Positions 53,001-61,647 of a stretch of 64,000 bases of DNA are shown one piece after another. The stretch comes from UBA7330 sp965243485. GTDB taxonomy: Bacteria > Bacteroidota > Bacteroidia > Cytophagales > Cyclobacteriaceae. Position 1 is the first letter of the stretch, and the number at the start of each line of letters is the position of its first letter. The stretch is taken from NCBI GenBank assembly GCA_965243485.1, contig CBDEVP010000001.1, forward strand, positions 124,001 to 188,000, in the 5' to 3' direction. The position numbers and the translations under genes were made by a program. The notes below the pieces were generated by a model. That model was given only the letters and a program-made list of their open reading frames with translations. It made no database searches and was not told the origin of the DNA.

Positions 53001-54085
53001 GCAGCGATAATATTCTGATCATCATCCGGACCTTCCGGATATGGTAAATCAATATTGAAGCGACTAAAAGATTTATCATAATAATTGATCCCCCTGAAAT
53101 AGGTTCCAATCCAAATCCCGCCCTTTTTGTCAACATGCAGGGTCTTTATGGAGTTGTTGCTTAAACCCTCGTGAAAGGATCCGTCATTATAAAGATGTCG
53201 TAAGCCTTCTTCTACTCCATTAGTTATATAAATGCCATTTGAAGTGCCAATCCATAGATTGCCATCAGTATCAGAAATGATATCTCTTATTCGATTTGTA
53301 CTAACAGCCTCGGAATTATCCTCGTTGTTTAAATAAGTTGTAATCGAGCGATCGGAAGGATGCCACTTCAAAAGACCTGAATTTTCACAACCGAACCAAA
53401 GATTCTTTCTTTGGTCTGCGAATACTTTGTTGATAACCTTGCCAGAAAATATGGCTAATTCAGGGTAAAGCTCCTTTGCCTGGAAGATCTGGTACCATGC
53501 TGCTCCACGACTTATCAATAACCCCTGGTCGGAAACAATCCATAGTTGCTGATAACCATCTTCCATAACTTCAGCTACTGCCCCCATCGATTTTCCATCA
53601 ACTCGAATGAGTGCAAACCCATCACTTTCCTGATCCCAATAATACAAGCCAGAATTGGTGGCAACTATCAACCTGCCTCTGGAGTCTCGTAAGACTTTTA
53701 TGACATGAATTCCCTGCCCTTCGAAGAAATTATCGAATGAATCGTCCTGGATATTGTACCTGCTGAGTCCTACCTGCGTACCAATCCAGAGTGATTGATC
53801 CAGACTGTCATAATAAAGGTTTCTGATGTCATTAGAAATAATTGAAGCGGGATCATTTTCTCGATAAGGATAGACTTTTACTCGGTACCCATCAAACCTG
53901 TTCAGACCATTTCGGGTACCAATCCAGATAAAACCATCCTGGTCATGAGTAATATCAAAAATGTTGTTGTTGGACAGACCATCTGCTTTAGAAAGTTTCT
54001 TGAAACGAACTTGCTCCTGAGCAAACGCCAATAGAGTTAATCCAGATAATACCAGCAGAAAACAAAATTTCTTCACTTGGCTCAT
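50060..54085 (-). CDS. hybrid two-component system regulator (HTCS)
   Basis: A 1341-residue one-piece sensor-regulator. ATG 54085 is chosen because a signal peptide starts there ('SQVKKFCFLLVLSGLTLLAF'). The periplasmic part has two Reg_prop beta propellers (about 25-690; repeated 'IWIGT..GL.R' words), a Y_Y_Y domain (about 700-770) and one membrane helix near residue 785. In the cytoplasm: HisKA with 'THEFRTPL' (His near 831), HATPase ('DDGKGVDDSVKELIFERFYE'), a receiver with 'PDIILSDVMMPVMDG' (Asp near 1133) and a C-terminal AraC helix-turn-helix. It senses glycan fragments and turns on the neighbouring locus. Confidence 0.95.
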   Translation of the reverse strand: MSQVKKFCFLLVLSGLTLLAFAQEQVRFKKLSKADGLSNNNIFDITHDQDGFIWIGTRNGLNRFDGYRVKVYPYRENDPASIISNDIRNLYYDSLDQSLWIGTQVGLSRYNIQDDSFDNFFEGQGIHVIKVLRDSRGRLIVATNSGLYYWDQESDGFALIRVDGKSMGAVAEVMEDGYQQLWIVSDQGLLISRGAAWYQIFQAKELYPELAIFSGKVINKVFADQRKNLWFGCENSGLLKWHPSDRSITTYLNNEDNSEAVSTNRIRDIISDTDGNLWIGTSNGIYITNGVEEGLRHLYNDGSFHEGLSNNSIKTLHVDKKGGIWIGTYFRGINYYDKSFSRFNIDLPYPEGPDDDQNIIAAITSDDKGNIWIGTEGRGLGIWDNRTHTFNFIANNNLLKETNVKSIYPYKEDLWIGTYKKGLMRYSVSRNTSQAFIHDHKNSESLPSNNIYDIEVIKDQMWMASFGAGLVKKIGENSFISYQYDANDSLSISDNYCRVLYLDYDGDFWVGTNDGLNRIGFEGGVVRFKRMLPNVTIYSIYSFRPNEIWIGTFYKGLYRYDKLTGTFTSYTDEDGMPGNTIYSILADSESLWTSTNNGIAKLNFETNEVMGYQHAGELKNLEYSQNASLNYRNSLFLFGSSNGLMYFNPSEIKRSTYQPNLVITNISSLNDFNAKDSSILSRYTGDSQQARKIQLENHNTTLEIKLASLDYSNPSNIQYAYRMKGLEENWRYNKGKTEAFYYFQREGDYTFEAKATNGDGIWNDVMISLNISVMPPWYRTWWAYLIYTFSFLGFLYLIFKMVRLQNSYQLEHLANQEQVRTHEMKIRFFTNITHEFRTPLTLMLGPLQDMIRSENTGGALRTKLQGVFRNVHRLSHLVDQLLVFRKIETDHMKMRVSEGHINDFLQEIYLAFKDEAHKRNIDYQYISDNKDIMLWYDADKLERVFFNLISNALKFTPDFGSISVLVKETDEYVEVRVNDDGKGVDDSVKELIFERFYERSTTNYSNYGIGIGLSLSKQIVELHSGSIFIEDNVERGSSFVVRLLKGTDHFDHKDLMINEHTNDQYRKEEGTAVNEKKKSDTNIIKETKLLIVEDDPDVCEYLKTLFKDDYTLLIETNGKSGYDTAKRELPDIILSDVMMPVMDGITMCSKLKTTLETSHIPVVLLTARSSVAYKIGGLETGADDYLTKPFNSEELVLKIKNLVKTREIFLKKIVRIHNFDPEKIAVTSTDEKFLTRLVELTEEYIENSNLTIEQFADELHVSRALLFTKIKALTGQTPKGFVKNFRLKRAVQLLDDSDLKVSQIAYKCGFKDYRYFTKVFKSQYQMTPKEYREDKRVTLVP

Positions 54086-54250
54086 GGGTTTTTTCGTGCG
54101 GCATTTACCGCACAATAATATTTTTAAGGTATACAATAAATGGGTGTTTTCTGACACTTGAAAGCAACTTTCACTGTGGTTGTAGACGATTACCTACCTA
54201 ATTTAAGATTTTAGTGACCTTCATCGATTTTCATACAGAGGTGTTTTGCT

Positions 54251-54430
54251 AAATCATCTGGATCACAAAAATTCGAAATAATGAATCCTTCAGGAAAAAT
54301 TATCAAGTCTTTTAACTCCTCACAAGGCCTGGTGCCCATTAACCTATCCTACCTGGAACAAGGAATCTATTTTATCCATGTACACACCCGTGAAAGTGAC
54401 ACCATTCAGAGGGTAGTTAGGGTGAAATGA
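54251..54430 (+). pseudogene. C-terminal sorting-domain (T9SS) remnant
   Basis: The frame reads 'FEIMNPSGKIIKSFN', then 'GLVPINLSYLEQGIYFIHVH' and ends 'TIQRVVRVK' before a stop, which is the type A sorting domain of type IX secretion (Por_Sec_tail) that is cleaved during export to the surface. Nothing recognisable lies upstream; a stop interrupts the frame at 54215. It is the tail end of a lost secreted enzyme or adhesin. Confidence 0.7.
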
Positions 54431-54443
54431 AGGGAATCCTTTA

Positions 54444-55021
54444 CTATTCAATAGGCACCACAGGTTCTGCAGCTAAAAACCCCAACGATTGTAAAAATTC
54501 ATCAGCTGCCTGTAGCGTGGCCTTGTATTGATCAAAGTGTTTATAATTAAAAAAGCCGTGCTTTTGATCTTCATATAAGATGAGGTCACACAGGGAACCT
54601 ACTCTTTCCATAACCTTCGGATAATATTTGGCCGTTTCCACCGGGATAAGCCGGTCATTGGTTCCTAGTAGAAAAAGGGTTGGAGGTACCCCAGACTTCA
54701 GGTTGTGAAGTGGTGAAAAATCATGATAATAGTCTATCACCCGATTCGTAACCATAGCCACCTGCACCATTGTCAATGACGGGGTTGAACAAAACCAGAG
54801 CATTGGGTTTACAGGATATAGACAAATCATCATTTGGTTCATTAAAGGGGTCTATTACTGCGGTTTGCCACTGCCAGATGGCCACCGGCTGATCCTCCGG
54901 CAGCAATCAATCGATCAGGGTCGAAGCCTAAACTGTCTGCTTTGGCTCTAAGAAAACGGATGGCAGATTTTGCGTCTCTTAGGGCAGCAAGAGGAGAGGT
55001 TTGATCCAAAATCCTCGTCTG
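54444..55021 (-). pseudogene. broken alpha/beta-hydrolase (carbohydrate esterase-like)
   Basis: Three frames together rebuild most of an alpha/beta hydrolase: 'SPLAALRDAKSAIRFLRAKA' and 'LIAAGGSAGGHLAVA' (nucleophile elbow GGSAGG) in one, 'DPFNEPNDDLSISCKPNALV' and 'LFNPVIDNGAGGYGYE' in the next, and 'YYHDFSPLHNLKSGVPPTLF', 'LGTNDRLIPVETAKYY' and 'YEDQKHGFFNY' (Asp and His of the triad) in the third. Two frameshifts and loss of the N-terminal third make it inactive. Intact relatives act as acetyl or feruloyl esterases in plant and algal glycan loci. Confidence 0.8.
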
Positions 55022-55237
55022 GCTACGTAATTATAAAAATTGAATGCTTAAGATGTCTAATAATATAGTACTAAAAATCTAATGTTATCATTTTCTGTTA
55101 TGCTTCATCTCTGGTAGAAAAATCTAATTAAGGGGACTTAAAAGTACATTACCGTGACTGGAGGGGAACCTGTTTTTTGATTCTCTTACAATTTTATCAA
55201 TCTTTAAAGTCGAACAATCTTTGTAACTGATTTAAGC

Positions 55238-56053
55238 ATGTATACCTTTTGGCTGAAAATATATCATAGTAGCATATTTTTCAGTTTTTTAGTCATCACA
55301 TCCATTGGTTGCTCAAAAACTCCGACTGATGAATTAGGTTACAGCGTTTCCTGGCAAAAGCAGGACTTACTTTTTGAGGATTCGGGAACCAAAGACTGGA
55401 ACCAAAAGTGGCTCTTGGACGGGACCAAAGCTACCGTTGAATACAGAGATGATGGATTGTATTTTGAGGCCGGGCCGGACTGGAAAAACGACACTTCCCA
55501 TGCTGTTTTATGGGCGAAAGAAACCTTTGAAGGAAACCTTCTGATTGAGTTTGACTACACCCGTACCGACCATGAAACCCGGGGGGTAAACATCATTTAT
55601 TTTCATGCCACCGGCAAAGGCGATCATGAATACCCGGAGGATGTATTCGAATGGAGTGATAAGCGAGTGGTCCCTACCATGAGCACCTATTTCCGCAACA
55701 TGAAAGCCTACCATATCAGCTATGCTGTTGGCAATAGCAATGAAGAAGGTACAAGTGACTACGTTCGGTTAAGAAAATATGAAGCCACACACCGGTTGAG
55801 GGGTACGGAGATTTCACCGGATAACTATCATACCGGACTCTTTAGAACCGGAATCACCTATCACATAGCTGTCAGTAAGTTTAACGACATGATTCAGATG
55901 TATGTGGAAAACCGATCTAACCCGAAGGAAAGGTCACTTTTTACCTGGTATATCAGTAATGACCCCAATTATAATAAAGGTCGGATAGCCATAAGACATA
56001 TGTACACACGAGGAGCGATTTACAAAAATTTTGAAGTTTGGGCCATTCAATGA
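55238..56053 (+). CDS. DUF1961 family lipoprotein
   Basis: A 271-residue surface lipoprotein with signal and lipobox ending at Cys25 ('FLVITSIGC'). The rest is a single beta-rich DUF1961 domain with 'SWQKQDLLFEDSGTKDWNQK' (about 39-58), 'GLYFEAGPDWKNDTSHAVLW', 'NLLIEFDYTRTDHETRGVNI' and 'GRIAIRHMYTRGAIYKNFEV'. This is a concanavalin-like jelly roll found in loci for sulfated and uronic polysaccharides; the reaction is not certain, with lyase or hydrolase action possible. It is first of the plus-strand enzymes, 45 bases before the next gene. Confidence 0.8.
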   Translation: MYTFWLKIYHSSIFFSFLVITSIGCSKTPTDELGYSVSWQKQDLLFEDSGTKDWNQKWLLDGTKATVEYRDDGLYFEAGPDWKNDTSHAVLWAKETFEGNLLIEFDYTRTDHETRGVNIIYFHATGKGDHEYPEDVFEWSDKRVVPTMSTYFRNMKAYHISYAVGNSNEEGTSDYVRLRKYEATHRLRGTEISPDNYHTGLFRTGITYHIAVSKFNDMIQMYVENRSNPKERSLFTWYISNDPNYNKGRIAIRHMYTRGAIYKNFEVWAIQ

Positions 56054-56098
56054 TCCCAACTAATAAATCTACCATAAACCAAAACCTGAATACTGAAA

Positions 56099-57946
56099 AT
56101 GAAGTCTCTGAAGATTTTACTGCTTTGCTTTTTAGCGGGCATGTTCGCCTGCCAACCAACTGAAAAAGTATCCATTCAAAAAGAGGGTGACCTCCTGACC
56201 ATTACCGGCCTTCTTCCGGATGACGTAACATCCATAAAGGTCCAGATTTACAGCGACCGGAATGACACCATCTCCAGATATCTGGAGATCTCACCACTCA
56301 ATCCGGAACGGGAAAAACTATCCACTTCTTATCAGGAGCTTAAATGGGACATCTTTTATCCCGTTGTTGATCTGGCTCTTTATGAAGGCATCAATGCGGA
56401 AATGGTTTTTGACATTCCCATTGATTCCCCCTACTCGATTAATGGAATGTTTCATCAGGAGATCTCTCACCTGGATAAAGGCAGAGCCGTCATTCCATCC
56501 AGCTTGCTACAGCAATGGGAAAACAATTTTTACGTAAATAATGGAGATGCTGCAGTTTCCTCATTTTATCTCACAGAAACGGTTGATGTTGAAAAAACAT
56601 TGAACCTGCAATACAGACTGCTTACCTCAGACTGGGGAGGAGAAATTGTTATCAAAAATGCAGAAACCAATCAGGAAATAAACCGGGTGAAAATTTCTGA
56701 TCCTCTGGTTAACCCACTTCAGGGTTCGTTGTCAGGATATGATGAAAGTGACCTCAGCCGGGAACGGTTGTTGAAATCGTTGACTGCTACCGCCCAATTC
56801 ACTATAGGCTGTCAGGATCAATCACCAAACGGATTAACTAGAGGCGGGTTGAATTTATTCTACGATCTTGATGCAAAAACTTACCGACGACCAACATGGG
56901 TGTGGGGTTGGGGACCTTCCATTAAGACCCTTATAGCGTCGGCTGAATATCCCGAAATCCAAAAAAGTATTTCCGCAGAAGCCTTGATAGAAACCGCTAC
57001 CGAAATCGGAGAAGCCTCTTTGCGCTTTCAAATGAAAGACCCAAAATCTCCCGCTTATGGGGTGATCGTAAGTCGTTGGAGTGAAAACAAAGGAACCCTT
57101 CTTGAAAACTATGGATTTGAAGAATATTACAGTGTGGCTGATGCGCAGTTCCTGGTCGGTTGGGGCTGGATACCTCTCTATGAGTTGACCAAAGATGAAC
57201 GTTACCTCAAAGGTGCACAGCTCATGACTTCAGCTACTGACAGGCTTACACAGCAGTTTGACTTACTACCCATGGACTACATGATCCGTGCCTCTGCCTG
57301 GAAAAATTATGCCCTGAATGAACAGGGGTTTGCCACGGAAGGCATCAATGAACTGTACAGGGTGAACCCCAATCCATTGTACCCAAAAATTGGGGATGAA
57401 TACATGAAAATGCTGATGAAAAAGTTTGAGACTCCATCGGGCATCTGGAACCGACTCTACCGGATCGAACAACAAAAAGCCGAACCAACTCAGTATCACA
57501 CACGAGGTGTTGGTTGGGCTATGGAAGGGTTGATTGCGGTGTATGAGCTGACTGGTGACCCCTCCTATCTCAATAAGGCGGTTAAAATGGGGCAACATCT
57601 GATAGACAACCAACTTGATGACGGCAGCTGGTCGTATGATTTCAAATCACAAAACCCTGGTGAAGTAAGTGAAAAAGGTACCGCCTTATGGAGTCTTCTC
57701 TTTTACAAGCTCTACAGGTTTACAGAAGATCCAATGCATCTGAAAACTGCCAGAAAGGCACTTTTGTGGTGCCTGAATAATCAGTACGATGGTCCGGACC
57801 TTCATGCACATGGAGGCTTGGTTGGGCTATCCAGACAGTCAGGAGTGGTCTATCGTCAATGGTTTCCACTGGCTTGTACTTATTCCTCCGGATTCTTTGG
57901 TTTGGCGGTTATAGAAGAACTAAAAATACAGGATAGTGAAAGCTAG
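56099..57946 (+). CDS. (alpha/alpha)6-barrel lipoprotein, GH88/GH105-like
   Basis: A 615-residue lipoprotein (signal to Cys18, 'FLAGMFAC'). Residues about 20-235 form an extra beta domain not found in GH105. From about 255 the six-hairpin barrel starts: 'RRPTWVWGWGPSIKTLIASA', 'VADAQFLVGWGWIPLYELTK' (about 348-367), 'YHTRGVGWAMEGLIAVYELT' (about 467-486) and 'SEKGTALWSLLFYKLYRFTE'. These match the unsaturated glucuronyl/galacturonyl hydrolase superfamily. The catalytic Asp pair is not obvious, so subfamily and activity are open. It is next to DUF1961 and upstream of a true GH88. Confidence 0.7.
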   Translation: MKSLKILLLCFLAGMFACQPTEKVSIQKEGDLLTITGLLPDDVTSIKVQIYSDRNDTISRYLEISPLNPEREKLSTSYQELKWDIFYPVVDLALYEGINAEMVFDIPIDSPYSINGMFHQEISHLDKGRAVIPSSLLQQWENNFYVNNGDAAVSSFYLTETVDVEKTLNLQYRLLTSDWGGEIVIKNAETNQEINRVKISDPLVNPLQGSLSGYDESDLSRERLLKSLTATAQFTIGCQDQSPNGLTRGGLNLFYDLDAKTYRRPTWVWGWGPSIKTLIASAEYPEIQKSISAEALIETATEIGEASLRFQMKDPKSPAYGVIVSRWSENKGTLLENYGFEEYYSVADAQFLVGWGWIPLYELTKDERYLKGAQLMTSATDRLTQQFDLLPMDYMIRASAWKNYALNEQGFATEGINELYRVNPNPLYPKIGDEYMKMLMKKFETPSGIWNRLYRIEQQKAEPTQYHTRGVGWAMEGLIAVYELTGDPSYLNKAVKMGQHLIDNQLDDGSWSYDFKSQNPGEVSEKGTALWSLLFYKLYRFTEDPMHLKTARKALLWCLNNQYDGPDLHAHGGLVGLSRQSGVVYRQWFPLACTYSSGFFGLAVIEELKIQDSES

Positions 57947-58249
57947 CAGGTCATAATAGCACTGATCATCCTGCTTCCAGTTCTGGGAGTGGCCACCTCT
58001 ACCACAATCCCGAAATAAGTGGAAGTCCGGTATGTGTGTTAAAATGCCTGGATGGCAGTGGAAAAAATCTAATATAAGTGTAAGAAAGTATAGGCTTTGG
58101 ACAATTGGTCTGTGGTCTACCTGACTTGATCTATCTTGTCTTATTCATATTCTTTACACATTCCGTGGCCAGTTCGACTATAGCTAAATCAGGGGTTTAA
58201 AGGTTCTAAATCCAACCATATCAAATGACTTTAATAAATAGAAAATTCA
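57947..58249. other. gene-free gap between two glycosidase genes
   Basis: About 300 bases with no supported ORF, repeat or clear terminator. It presumably holds a promoter for the GH88 gene; no motif was distinct enough to call. Confidence 0.4.
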
Positions 58250-59470
58250 ATGATTATCTCAAAAATATACGCCTTGCTCCTGTTAATACTACTTACGGGA
58301 TGCACGGTCAAAATGAAAGAGTCGCCGCCATCAGAAAGCCTGGTGATCAAAAATTTCACATTCGCCGAAAAACAAACGGAAAAGATGCTTCAAACCATTG
58401 GAGACTCTGACAAAAATCCGCGAAATACCGAAGAGGATGGGAGTTTGAGATTAGTCGCTTCCTCGGACTGGACCAGTGGATTTTTCCCGGGTAATCTCTG
58501 GCACCTTTATGAGTTTACCGGAGATGAAGAATGGAAAAATGCCGCACAGGAATTTACCGGCAATGTAAAAGACCAACAATGGAATGATGGCACCCATGAT
58601 ATGGGTTTTAAGATGTATTGCAGCTTTGGCAATGGGTTGAGATTAACCCAAAATCAGGAGTACAAAAAAATTCTCTTACAAAGTGCCCGTACCCTAATTA
58701 CCCGATTCAATCCGACTGTTGGTGCCATCAGGTCCTGGGATCACAATTCGGATAAGTGGCAATATCCGGTCATTATTGATAATATGATGAATCTGGAACT
58801 TCTCTTTTGGGCTACAAAAGCTTCAGGCGATCCTACTTTTTATGATATTGCCAAGTCGCATGCAACAACGACACTCCGAAATCACTTCAGAGAAGACTTT
58901 AGTTCGTACCATGTACTGAATTACGACACGCTTACGGGAGAGGTACTCAATAAACACACCCATCAGGGGTATTCACATGAGTCCGCCTGGGCCAGAGGTC
59001 AGGCATGGGGACTTTATGGTTTTACAATGTGTTATCGGGAAACCGGCCATGAACCTTTTCTCGATCAGGCTAAGAAGATTGCGGCCTACTTGCTAAATCA
59101 TTCAAAAATGCCAGATGATCTGATCCCCTATTGGGATTTTGATGATCCCGCCATCCCAAACGCCACCAGGGACGCCTCCGCAGCTGCGATTATGGCCTCC
59201 GCTCTTTACGAGTTGAGTAGTTACGTAAAAGAAGAAAAATCAAGGTTTCTCGGCACTGCAGATAAGATACTAAATAGCCTGTCATCTGACAGATACCGGG
59301 CACAAATTGGAAAAAACAATTACTTTCTGCTTACACACAGTACCGGAAACCTGCCTAAAAATTCCGAAATCGATGTTCCCATCATTTATGCAGATTATTA
59401 CTTCTTAGAAGCCAATTTGAGAAAATGGGAACTGGAAATGGAGAAAACACTTAACCTGGTCTCAGAGTAG
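58250..59470 (+). CDS. GH88 unsaturated glucuronyl hydrolase
   Basis: A 406-residue lipoprotein (lipobox 'LLILLTGC', Cys18). It removes the unsaturated uronic acid left by polysaccharide lyases. Family marks are clear: 'WTSGFFPGNLWHLYEFTGDE' (about 74-93), 'GTHDMGFKMYCSFGNG' (Asp117), 'YPVIIDNMMNLELLFWA' (Asp177) and 'THQGYSHESAWARGQAWGLY' (about 237-256). Asp117 and Asp177 have nearly the same spacing as D88 and D149 of Bacillus UGL, supporting activity. This enzyme implies that a lyase acts before it; none is in this window unless DUF1961 is one. Confidence 0.93.
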   Translation: MIISKIYALLLLILLTGCTVKMKESPPSESLVIKNFTFAEKQTEKMLQTIGDSDKNPRNTEEDGSLRLVASSDWTSGFFPGNLWHLYEFTGDEEWKNAAQEFTGNVKDQQWNDGTHDMGFKMYCSFGNGLRLTQNQEYKKILLQSARTLITRFNPTVGAIRSWDHNSDKWQYPVIIDNMMNLELLFWATKASGDPTFYDIAKSHATTTLRNHFREDFSSYHVLNYDTLTGEVLNKHTHQGYSHESAWARGQAWGLYGFTMCYRETGHEPFLDQAKKIAAYLLNHSKMPDDLIPYWDFDDPAIPNATRDASAAAIMASALYELSSYVKEEKSRFLGTADKILNSLSSDRYRAQIGKNNYFLLTHSTGNLPKNSEIDVPIIYADYYFLEANLRKWELEMEKTLNLVSE

Positions 59471-59516
59471 CGGCCTGATAAAATCTTTGTAAACCACAGA
59501 ATAAATCTTGACTGAT

Positions 59517-59820
59517 ATGATTAAAAAACGAAAAGTTTCCATTTTTCTATCCCTATTGATGGTCATCAACTATGCCTCTGCTCAGGATGGATGGAAGAAC
59601 CATATTGCCGATAACAAGCTGGGCAACTGGAAGCAACTGTACCAAAGACACCTACAGTGATTTCATTTTGGAGTATGAAGTCTACATGGATACCCGATTA
59701 AATTCGGGAGTTATGGTCCGCGGTCAGAGCCTGGAGAGTTACATGGACGGACGAGTGCATGGCTACAAGGTAGAACTTGACCCAACAGAAAGAGGCTACA
59801 GCGAGGGAATTTATGATTAA
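59517..59820 (+). pseudogene. 3-keto-disaccharide hydrolase (DUF1080) remnant
   Basis: From ATG 59517 a signal peptide ('IFLSLLMVINYASAQ') is followed by 'DGWKNHIADNKLGNWKQL', the usual DUF1080 start. An internal deletion with a frameshift then joins it to the other frame: 'TKDTYSDFILEYEVYMDTRL', 'NSGVMVRGQSLESYMDGRVH' and 'GYKVELDPTERGYSEGIYD' followed by a stop. About the last half of the domain is missing. It cannot be active. Confidence 0.8.
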
Positions 59821-59830
59821 GCCCAAAAAA

Positions 59831-60016
59831 ATGGTTTTGGTGAGATCAGACGATGTGCCCAGTCCGGCTGCCGTACGATACGGTTGGTACAACTACTTCA
59901 AAGGAAACCTATTCGATACAAGTCTTTTGACCGCAACTAGTTTCAGGTCCGATAATTGGGACAGTGCGACCACGACTACTTTTAATAAAAAAAAAGGAAT
60001 GATTCTATTAAAATAA
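59831..60016 (+). pseudogene. sialate O-acetylesterase C-terminal fragment
   Basis: Immediately after the DUF1080 remnant, the frame 'MVLVRSDDVPSPAAVRYGWY' and 'KGNLFDTSLLTATSFRSDNW' matches the last beta-rich block of SASA-type sialate O-acetylesterases. The SGNH catalytic domain is absent. Two unrelated gene ends are joined here, so a deletion has fused them. Confidence 0.7.
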
Positions 60017-60021
60017 ATACA

Positions 60022-61395
60022 ATGAAAAAGATACTATTGCTATCCTGTTTCTGGGTGCTTTTCACAGGCTCATACGCTCAGCAAAAGAAGATTTGGAATG
60101 AAACGGAAGCAGAAAAAACCGAGCGGCTTGTCTGGTGGACACACGACCGTTTTGGTATGTTCATTCACTGGGGCACTTATTCCCTTGCAGGACGCCATGA
60201 ATGGGTCAAGAAAAGAGAACGAATAGATGACGAAACCTACCAGCAGTATTTCGATCATTTCAATCCTGATCTTTACAACCCAAAAGAATGGGCAAAATTG
60301 GCCAAAGTAGCTGGTATGAAATACGCGGTCATTGGCTCCAAGCATCATGAGGGCTTTACCTTATTTGATTCGAAGTATACCGAGTACAAAGTCACCAATA
60401 CCCCTTATGGCAAAGATGCACTGAAAGAATGGGTGGAGGCTTTTCGGGCAGAAGGACTGAAAATCGGATTCTATTACTCTTTGATTGACTGGCATCATCC
60501 CGAATACACCATCGATCGGATCCACTCGAAGAGTATGGAGACGCAAGCGGAATATGATGAGCTCAACAAGGATCGCGATATGTCAGTGTACCGTCAGTAT
60601 TTGAAGAACCAGGTGACCGAGATCTTAACGAATTACGGGAAAGTTGATATCCTTTGGCTCGACTATTCTTTCCCGGGTGAATTCGGCAAAGGGCGAGACG
60701 ATTGGGGCTCAATCGAACTTATCAAACATGTAAGGAAACTACAGCCTGAGATCATTGTGAATGACCGGCTGGACTTAAAAGAGTACTGGGGAGGCTGGGA
60801 TTTTACCACTCCGGAGCAGTTTAAAGTGAAGGAATGGCCTACTTACGACGGTAAAAGAATTCCCTGGGAAACCTGTCAAACCTTCAGTGGGTCCTGGGGC
60901 TATTACCGTGATGAACTAACCTGGAAAGACAAGAAACAATTACTGGTATTGCTCATTGAATCCGTGAGCAAGGGAGGAAACCTTTTATTAAATGTAGGTC
61001 CCACTGCCCGGGGAAACATTGATTATCGGGCTCAGGAATTATTATCTCAAATGGGTGATTGGATGAAATACAATTCCAGGGCTATTTATGGTTGTACACA
61101 AGCTCCGGACTCCTTTGAAGCTCCTGCCAATTCCCTGCTAACTTATAATCCCACTACGAATCGTCTATACATTCATCTGCTGGATTATCCCTTGCAAAAC
61201 TTTACCTTACCAGGAATGGAGGGTAAAATCGATTATGTCCAGTTTCTGCACGATGCATCTGAGATTAAAATCGCTCCGCTCAAAGGACACCATATGGAAG
61301 ATGAGGCAATCGCAGCTACAGATGTGAATATACTCTTGCCGGTTAATAAGCCTCCCATAGAAATTCCTGTTATCGAGGTTTTTCTGAAGGATTGA
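60022..61395 (+). CDS. GH29 alpha-L-fucosidase
   Basis: A 457-residue secreted retaining fucosidase with a signal peptide (cut after 'TGSYA', about residue 19). The catalytic barrel has 'WWTHDRFGMFIHWGTYSLAG' (about 38-57), 'AVIGSKHHEGFTLFDS' (His pair, about 102-117) and 'VDILWLDYSFPG', with Asp214 the expected nucleophile. 'FSGSWGYYRDELTW' and 'ESVSKGGNLLLNVGPTARGN' complete the family pattern, then a C-terminal beta domain. It removes alpha-L-fucose from the target glycan. Confidence 0.95.
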   Translation: MKKILLLSCFWVLFTGSYAQQKKIWNETEAEKTERLVWWTHDRFGMFIHWGTYSLAGRHEWVKKRERIDDETYQQYFDHFNPDLYNPKEWAKLAKVAGMKYAVIGSKHHEGFTLFDSKYTEYKVTNTPYGKDALKEWVEAFRAEGLKIGFYYSLIDWHHPEYTIDRIHSKSMETQAEYDELNKDRDMSVYRQYLKNQVTEILTNYGKVDILWLDYSFPGEFGKGRDDWGSIELIKHVRKLQPEIIVNDRLDLKEYWGGWDFTTPEQFKVKEWPTYDGKRIPWETCQTFSGSWGYYRDELTWKDKKQLLVLLIESVSKGGNLLLNVGPTARGNIDYRAQELLSQMGDWMKYNSRAIYGCTQAPDSFEAPANSLLTYNPTTNRLYIHLLDYPLQNFTLPGMEGKIDYVQFLHDASEIKIAPLKGHHMEDEAIAATDVNILLPVNKPPIEIPVIEVFLKD

Positions 61396-61435
61396 TTCCT
61401 AACTCTTAGTATGATAAGCTATACTTTGAAATCCA

Positions 61436-61609
61436 ATGAAGAAAAGAACAATAGTCTTTGAATTATTTGCGGCAATAATAATTACAATTCTTTTGGTGTC
61501 TTGCAAGGCGGACAAGACTCCACCAAATATCATTGTCATATACAAAATCAAATTAATATACTCTTCTCATACAACGTATTATAAACCAACATTGGCAGTG
61601 AATAACTAA
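61436..61609 (+). pseudogene. sulfatase N-terminal stub (1)
   Basis: A 57-codon ORF with lipoprotein signal ('AAIIITILLVSC') and then 'KADKTPPNIIVIY', the start of the alkaline-phosphatase-like sulfatase fold, after which it goes out of family and stops. The formylglycine motif and everything else are missing. It lies just before an intact sulfatase and starts much like it. Confidence 0.7.
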
Positions 61610-61647
61610 TGAGAAAGTATTAAACTACTAAGTTTAAAACTGATAAA

